DNA of 64,000 nucleotides from Actinomadura spongiicola (GTDB lineage Bacteria > Actinomycetota > Actinomycetes > Streptosporangiales > Streptosporangiaceae): NCBI RefSeq assembly GCF_003432485.1, contig NZ_QVNQ01000012.1:150769-214768 (forward strand). Direction: 5' to 3'. The notes below the pieces were generated by a model. It saw only the letters and a program-made list of their open reading frames with translations. It ran no database searches and was not told the origin of the DNA. This document shows, piece by piece, positions 59,967-64,000 of the stretch. Within the stretch, counting starts at the first letter, position 1. Each line of letters starts with the position of its first letter. The position numbers and the translations under genes are program-made.

Positions 59967-62515
59967 CCGAGGTCAAGGTCCCGGAGATGGGGCTCGTCGT
60001 GCTGGTCGGCGTGACGGGGTCCGGCAAGTCGCATTTCGCGCGCAAGCACTTCAAGCCGACGCAGATCGTCTCGTCCGACTACTGCCGCGGCGTCGTGTCG
60101 GACGACGAGAACGACCAGTCGGCCACCGGCGACGCGTTCGACCTGCTGCACTACATCGTGGCCAAGCGGTTGCGCCGCGGCCTGCTGACCGTGGTCGACG
60201 CGACCAACGTGCAGAGCGCGTCGCGGCAGTCGCTGCTGCAGATCGCGAAGGAACACGACGTGATGTCGGTCGCGATCGTGCTGGACGTCCCCGAGAGCGT
60301 CGCTGCGGAACGCAACGCCGTCCGCCCCGACCGGGACCTGCCCCCGCACGTCATTCCGCGCCAGCGGCGCGAACTGAGGCGCGGGATGCGCTCGCTGGCG
60401 CGCGAGTTCCGGCGGCACCACGTGCTGACCGGCGTCGAGGAGATCGACGCCGCGACGATCACCTACGAGAAGGCGTGGAACGACCGGCGGGACCTGACCG
60501 GGCCGTTCGACATCGTCGGTGACGTGCACGGCTGCCGCGCCGAACTGGAGGACCTCCTCACCGACCTCGGCTACGAGATCGACCGGGACGCGCGGGGCCG
60601 CGCGATCGGCGCGAGCCATCCCGGCGGACGCACCGCCGTGTTCGTCGGCGACCTCGTCGACCGCGGACCGGACACGCCGGGCGTCCTGCGCCTGGTGATG
60701 GGCATGGTGGCGGCCGGTGACGCGCTCTGCGTCTCGGGCAACCACGAGGCGAAACTCGTGCGCGCTCTCCGCGGACGCAAGGTACGGGTCGCGCACGGGC
60801 TGGCCGAGTCGCTGGAACAGCTCCACGCCGAGACGGACGAGTTCCGCGACGACGTCCTGCGGTACATGGACGGTCTCATCAGCCACTACGTCCTGGACGA
60901 GGGGCGTCTCGTGGTGGCCCACGCCGGGCTGAAGGAGGAGTACCACGGTCGTGCGTCCGGACGTGTCCGGTCCTTCGCGCTCTACGGCGACACCACCGGC
61001 GAGACCGACGAGTACGGGCTGCCCGTTCGCTACCCGTGGGCGCGTGACTACCGGGGCAAGGCCATGGTCGTGTACGGACACACGCCCGTCCCGGAAGCGG
61101 AGTGGGTCAACAACACGATCTGCCTGGACACCGGCGTCGTCTTCGGCGGGAAGCTGACCGCGCTGCGCTACCCCGAACGTGAGCTGGCGTCGGTGCCCGC
61201 GCGACAGGTCTGGTACGAGCCGACCCGTCCCCTGGACGTGGCGCCCACCGCACCCGGTGGCCGCCGGGAGACCGACGTCCTCAACATCGAGGACGTGCTC
61301 GGCGCGGGCGGTGTCGAGACCCGACTGATGGGCCGCGTCACCGTCCGCGAGGAGAACGCGCTGGCGGCGCTGGAGGTGATGAGCCGGTTCGCCGTGGACC
61401 CGCGCTGGCTCGTCTACCTGCCGCCCACCATGGCCCCCGCCGCGACGTCGCAACTTCCCGGATACCTGGAGCACCCCGCCGAGGCGCTCGCCGCGTACCG
61501 GAACTGCGGCGTGACCCGCGTCGTGTGCGAGGAGAAGCACATGGGCTCCCGGGCGGTGGTCGTCGTGTGCCGGGACGCGTCGACGGCGGCCGACCGCTTC
61601 GGCGTGGACGACGGAACTACCGGCGCCATCTACACCCGAACCGGACGCTCCTTCTTCCGCGACCCTTCCCGCACGACCGAGGTACTGGACCGGCTACGCG
61701 CCGCTATCGGTGCGGCGGGGCTCTGGGACGAGCTCGACACCAGTTGGCTCGTCCTCGACGGTGAGCTGCTGCCGTGGTCGGCCAAGGCCATGGAACTCAT
61801 CCGCACGCAGTACGCGGCGACCGGCGCGGCCGCCCGCGCCTCCCTGCCGATGGCGGCCGACCTTCTCGCACGCGCGGAGGAACGCGGTCTCGACCTGGGT
61901 GGGCTTCGCGCGCACATCGACCGGCGCGCAGCCAACGCGGACCGCTTCCGCGACGCCTACGCACGCTACTGCTGGACGGTCGACGGCCTGACCGGGCTGC
62001 GGTACGCGCCGTTCCAGATCCTCGCCGGAGAGGGCAGTTCCTGGGCCGTCGCCCGCGACCACGAATGGCACATGACCGTGGCAGGGCGGCTCGCCGACCA
62101 CGACCCGGCCGGATTCGTCCAGCGGACGGGTTCGCTGACCGCCGACCTGGACTCGCCGGAGTCGGAGACCGCCGTCACCGAGTGGTGGGAGAAGCTCACC
62201 GCGGCGGGCGGCGAGGGCATGGTCGTCAAACCGCTGGCCCCGCACCCGGACGACCGGCGCGTCCAGCCGGGCGTCAAATGCCGCGGACCGGAGTATCTAC
62301 GCATCATCTACGGCCCGGACTACCGCGAACCGGAGAACCTCGACCGGCTGCGCGGCCGGTCGCTCGGCCGCAAACGCTCGCTGGCGATGCGGGAGCACGC
62401 GCTCGGCGTGGAGGCGCTCGACCGGCTCACCGACGGGGAACCGCTGTGGCGGATCCACCAGGCGGTGTTCGCCGTCCTGGCTCTGGAATCAGAGCCCGTC
62501 GACCCGCGCCTGTAG
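59963..62515 (+). CDS. pnkp: Polynucleotide kinase-phosphatase-ligase Pnkp (RNA repair)
   Basis: An 850-aa three-domain RNA repair enzyme. Kinase (about 1-170) with P-loop GVTGSGKSHFA (16-26). Phosphatase (about 180-420) of the metallophosphoesterase type with GDVHG (186-190), GDLVDRG (229-235), GNHEAK (259 on) and YGHTPVP. Ligase/adenylyltransferase (about 480-850) with EEKHMGSRAVVV, Lys523 as nucleotidylation site, and later motifs GEGMVVKP and GVKCRGPEYLRIIYG. It heals 5'-OH and 2',3'-cyclic ends and, with Hen1, seals RNA cut by ribotoxins. Length and residue positions match the clostridial enzyme. A hairpin follows. Confidence 0.95.
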   Translation: MTEVKVPEMGLVVLVGVTGSGKSHFARKHFKPTQIVSSDYCRGVVSDDENDQSATGDAFDLLHYIVAKRLRRGLLTVVDATNVQSASRQSLLQIAKEHDVMSVAIVLDVPESVAAERNAVRPDRDLPPHVIPRQRRELRRGMRSLAREFRRHHVLTGVEEIDAATITYEKAWNDRRDLTGPFDIVGDVHGCRAELEDLLTDLGYEIDRDARGRAIGASHPGGRTAVFVGDLVDRGPDTPGVLRLVMGMVAAGDALCVSGNHEAKLVRALRGRKVRVAHGLAESLEQLHAETDEFRDDVLRYMDGLISHYVLDEGRLVVAHAGLKEEYHGRASGRVRSFALYGDTTGETDEYGLPVRYPWARDYRGKAMVVYGHTPVPEAEWVNNTICLDTGVVFGGKLTALRYPERELASVPARQVWYEPTRPLDVAPTAPGGRRETDVLNIEDVLGAGGVETRLMGRVTVREENALAALEVMSRFAVDPRWLVYLPPTMAPAATSQLPGYLEHPAEALAAYRNCGVTRVVCEEKHMGSRAVVVVCRDASTAADRFGVDDGTTGAIYTRTGRSFFRDPSRTTEVLDRLRAAIGAAGLWDELDTSWLVLDGELLPWSAKAMELIRTQYAATGAAARASLPMAADLLARAEERGLDLGGLRAHIDRRAANADRFRDAYARYCWTVDGLTGLRYAPFQILAGEGSSWAVARDHEWHMTVAGRLADHDPAGFVQRTGSLTADLDSPESETAVTEWWEKLTAAGGEGMVVKPLAPHPDDRRVQPGVKCRGPEYLRIIYGPDYREPENLDRLRGRSLGRKRSLAMREHALGVEALDRLTDGEPLWRIHQAVFAVLALESEPVDPRL

Positions 62516-62527
62516 GAGCAGACGTAG

Positions 62528-62557
62528 GGCCCGCCCCGGCGAATCAGGGGGCGGGCC
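62528..62557. terminator. Hairpin terminator after pnkp
   Basis: GGCCCGCCCC and GGGGCGGGCC form a 10-bp perfect stem around a 10-base loop between convergent pnkp and the zinc-protein gene. Confidence 0.78.
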
Positions 62558-62595
62558 GTACCAATCCGTCACCCGGTCGGCTCTGGGAGAGCCGC

Positions 62596-62868
62596 TCAGG
62601 TGGAGAACAGCATGTGGAAGACGCTCCCGCCGTAAGGGCGGTGGTGGGGGCGCCCACCGTGGTGATGATGGTGCACCTGCGCCGCCGGGGCCTGCCAGCC
62701 CGGCCCGGCCGCGGGCGGCGGCGCCGTCCGGTACTGCGACTCCATCTGTGCCAGAGCCTCGAGCTCGCCATAGTCGAGGAAGATGCCCCGGCAACTGTCA
62801 CATTGCTCGATGTGGACGCCGCTGCGCGTGTAGGTCCGCATCACGCCACGACATTTAGGGCAGTGCAT
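62596..62868 (-). CDS. TFIIB-type zinc-ribbon protein with His-rich tail
   Basis: A 90-aa protein: MHCPKCRGVMRTYTRSGVHI with CxxC, EQCDSCRGIFLDYGEL with the second CxxC (zf-TFIIB fold), a helix, a Pro/Ala linker, then HHHHHGGRPHHRPYGG. Zinc or nickel binding by the tail is possible. GGGAAGG is five bases upstream of the ATG. Small proteins with this fold are common and not functionally defined. Confidence 0.85.
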   Translation of the reverse strand: MHCPKCRGVMRTYTRSGVHIEQCDSCRGIFLDYGELEALAQMESQYRTAPPPAAGPGWQAPAAQVHHHHHGGRPHHRPYGGSVFHMLFST

Positions 62869-62935
62869 CGCCTTCCCATCCTTCCATTACGGATCCCCAG
62901 GTAGAGGTCAAATGTAGGGCAGGTCACGCGCCACG

Positions 62936-63847
62936 TCATGCCACGTCCCCCGCCCTCGATATCCTTCCGCAGGCATCGATCATCGCCTGCTCCGGCCCGT
63001 CGAGCGGCCGGTTCCCCCTTTCCGCGGATATGACGCACGTGGCGGCGATCTGGATCGCCAGACTTCGCGCGGGTACGTCCAGGGTCGTCCAGGGGTCGCC
63101 GCCGGCGGGGACGGCCGGACCGCCCGCCTCCGTGTACGCGCCCAGGAAACGGCCCCAGTCATCGGGGTGCAGGACTCCCGCCGAGTACAGCGCTGCCGGA
63201 CGCGCGAGGTCCCACACCGGGTCGCCGACGCCGAGGTCCTCGATGTCGATGAGCCGCCACCGTCCGTCCCGCCCGCGGACCATCTGCCCGAGGTGCCAGT
63301 CCCCGTGGATGAGGCACTCCGACGCCCCGGGCGGTTCCGCGCCCTCACCGCGAATCCAGGCGGGGAGGGTCGCGAACGCGTGTCTCACCACGTCCGCCGC
63401 GGGGCCGTGACCCAACTCCGAGACCCGGCGCGCCACACGGGCGGGACGTCCCCAGGAAGGCGCGTCCACCGGCACGGGCGTCGAATGGAGCGCCGCCAGA
63501 AGCCGCGCACCCTCCTCCCAGGGCGGGTCCTGACGCGGATCCACCGGCTCGCCGTACGGGGAGACCGTGACCGTGCGTCCGTCGACGTCGAGCGGCGGCC
63601 CCAGCGGACCGACCAGGACGTCCGGCACGGTGACCGCCACCCGTATCCGTTCCAGGAAGACGGCGCCGTGCTCGCGGTCGGCCTGGTGCGCCTTCACGGC
63701 CACGTCCCCGACGCGCACCACCAGAACACCGTGCCGGTCGTACAGCGTCTCCGGCTCGGAGGACACGGACGCCGAGTCACGCCCGATCTCAACGAGGCGG
63801 GCGAACAGGCTCGACTGGACGGTCTCGGTGTGCACCTGGACAGTCAA
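62936..63847 (-). CDS. APH-fold phosphotransferase
   Basis: A 303-aa protein of the aminoglycoside phosphotransferase / choline kinase fold. N-lobe: VLVVRVGDVAVKAHQADREH with lysine; C-lobe: CLIHGDWHLGQMV (catalytic HGD; Gln replaces the usual Asn) and LIDIEDLGVGDPVWDLARP (DxD-like metal site). It could phosphorylate a small molecule. Start uncertain: TTG 63847 or GTG 63835, neither with a good ribosome site. Antibiotic resistance cannot be claimed. Confidence 0.82.
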   Translation of the reverse strand: MTVQVHTETVQSSLFARLVEIGRDSASVSSEPETLYDRHGVLVVRVGDVAVKAHQADREHGAVFLERIRVAVTVPDVLVGPLGPPLDVDGRTVTVSPYGEPVDPRQDPPWEEGARLLAALHSTPVPVDAPSWGRPARVARRVSELGHGPAADVVRHAFATLPAWIRGEGAEPPGASECLIHGDWHLGQMVRGRDGRWRLIDIEDLGVGDPVWDLARPAALYSAGVLHPDDWGRFLGAYTEAGGPAVPAGGDPWTTLDVPARSLAIQIAATCVISAERGNRPLDGPEQAMIDACGRISRAGDVA

Positions 63848-63902
63848 CCATTCGCGCGGGCCCGTTCCGACTAAGACGTCATCTCATTTGGGTTGGCGCC
63901 GG

Positions 63903-63908
63903 TAGTCT
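63903..63908 (+). promoter_or_regulatory. -10 element of the IS5-type transposase
   Basis: TAGTCT ends six bases before GTG 63915, giving a leaderless transposase transcript. Confidence 0.5.
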
Positions 63909-63914
63909 GCGGCC

Positions 63915-64000
63915 GTGGAGATGGTCGAGCGGCTGGTGCCGGAGGAGTTGTGGGAGCTGTTCCAGCGGGTGGTGCCGCCCGCTCCGAGGAGGCCGCAGGG
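63915..64000 (+). mobile_element. IS5-family insertion sequence, 5' end of transposase
   Basis: The frame from GTG 63915 (or ATG 63921) reads MVERLVPEELWELFQRVVPP and then APRRPQG to the window edge. This is the start of IS5-type transposases abundant in Streptomyces and Actinomadura. The left end probably lies near 63870-63885, where CTAAGACGTCATCTCATTTG begins the non-host sequence; the inverted repeat partner is outside the window. Confidence 0.85.

Noticed and set aside
62936..63847. Aminoglycoside resistance gene
   Set aside because: Only the general APH fold is visible; the usual Asn of the catalytic loop is Gln and no specific resistance subfamily is recognised.
1..64000. tRNA, rRNA, tmRNA and CRISPR arrays
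   Set aside because: I scanned for T-loop GGTTCGA-type strings with matching acceptor stems and for regular repeats; none held up. The GGTTCGAAAGG near 28273 is inside a coding region and has no tRNA fold.

Overview
The window is high-GC DNA with GTG/ATG starts, strong third-position GC and almost no intergenic T-runs, typical of a filamentous actinomycete. Many genes are conserved actinobacterial families: SepH, CutR/CutS, DUF4193, DUF3710, DUF3159, a TrkA pair, the Hen1-Pnkp pair and the tiny ribosomal protein bL37. Gene content and order suggest a Streptosporangiales or Thermomonosporaceae relative such as Actinomadura. That placement is inference; no rRNA or tRNA gene was seen.

Layout. 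1-13.6 kb: 5' end of a SulP transporter, a long disordered membrane-anchored protein, a PEBP lipoprotein, type II NADH dehydrogenase behind a perfect Rex operator, a DrrAB-like ABC exporter, two PH-domain membrane proteins, the cell-division protein SepH, a membrane protein with a Pro/Thr-rich tail, and a sugar-lactone oxidase. 13.7-24.2 kb: ferrochelatase and inositol monophosphatase (overlapping), a 58-aa protein gene, CutR/CutS, two Ser/Thr receptor kinases (one fused to a solute-binding sensor), DUF4193 and DUF4235. 24.3-31.0 kb: a short-type valyl-tRNA synthetase, then an accessory block of WXG/EspC-like, multi-membrane-segment, PH-like, tubby-like and YbaB-like proteins, then a YidC paralogue with a DUF6412 protein.

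31.2-45.3 kb: dUTPase, DUF3710, bL37, a PIG-L deacetylase with an ArsB/NhaD-type transporter, a MacB/FtsX-type ABC system, a MurJ-family flippase, an OB-fold protein, DUF3159, two TrkA proteins diverging from a KimA-like potassium permease, and a TRAM-type RNA methyltransferase. 45.3-50.5 kb: an Eis-like acetyltransferase and two membrane glycosyltransferases that look like an exopolysaccharide unit. 50.5-57.6 kb: accessory genes (DUF6221, an NRPS adenylation-domain remnant, an HTH protein, a DUF1906 protein, a secreted DUF11 protein, an LLM oxidoreductase, a DHA2 efflux pump with divergent TetR and operator). 57.6-64 kb: a PARG-type ADP-ribose hydrolase diverging from Hen1-Pnkp RNA repair, a TFIIB-type zinc protein, an APH-fold phosphotransferase, and the 5' end of an IS5-type transposase.

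Functional themes are envelope and division (SepH, MurJ, YidC, CutRS, receptor kinases), redox control of respiration (Rex-ndh), potassium homeostasis (TrkA pair plus KimA-like permease), translation and RNA upkeep (ValS, bL37, TRAM methyltransferase, Hen1-Pnkp) and drug export. Many genes have a TANNNT -10 element 6-8 nt before the start codon and no Shine-Dalgarno, implying leaderless transcripts. Perfect GC hairpins separate most convergent gene pairs. The most system-like unexplained units are the 27.0-29.9 kb secretion-like block, the kinase/solute-binding fusion at 17.9-22.3 kb, and the PARG-Hen1-Pnkp locus.
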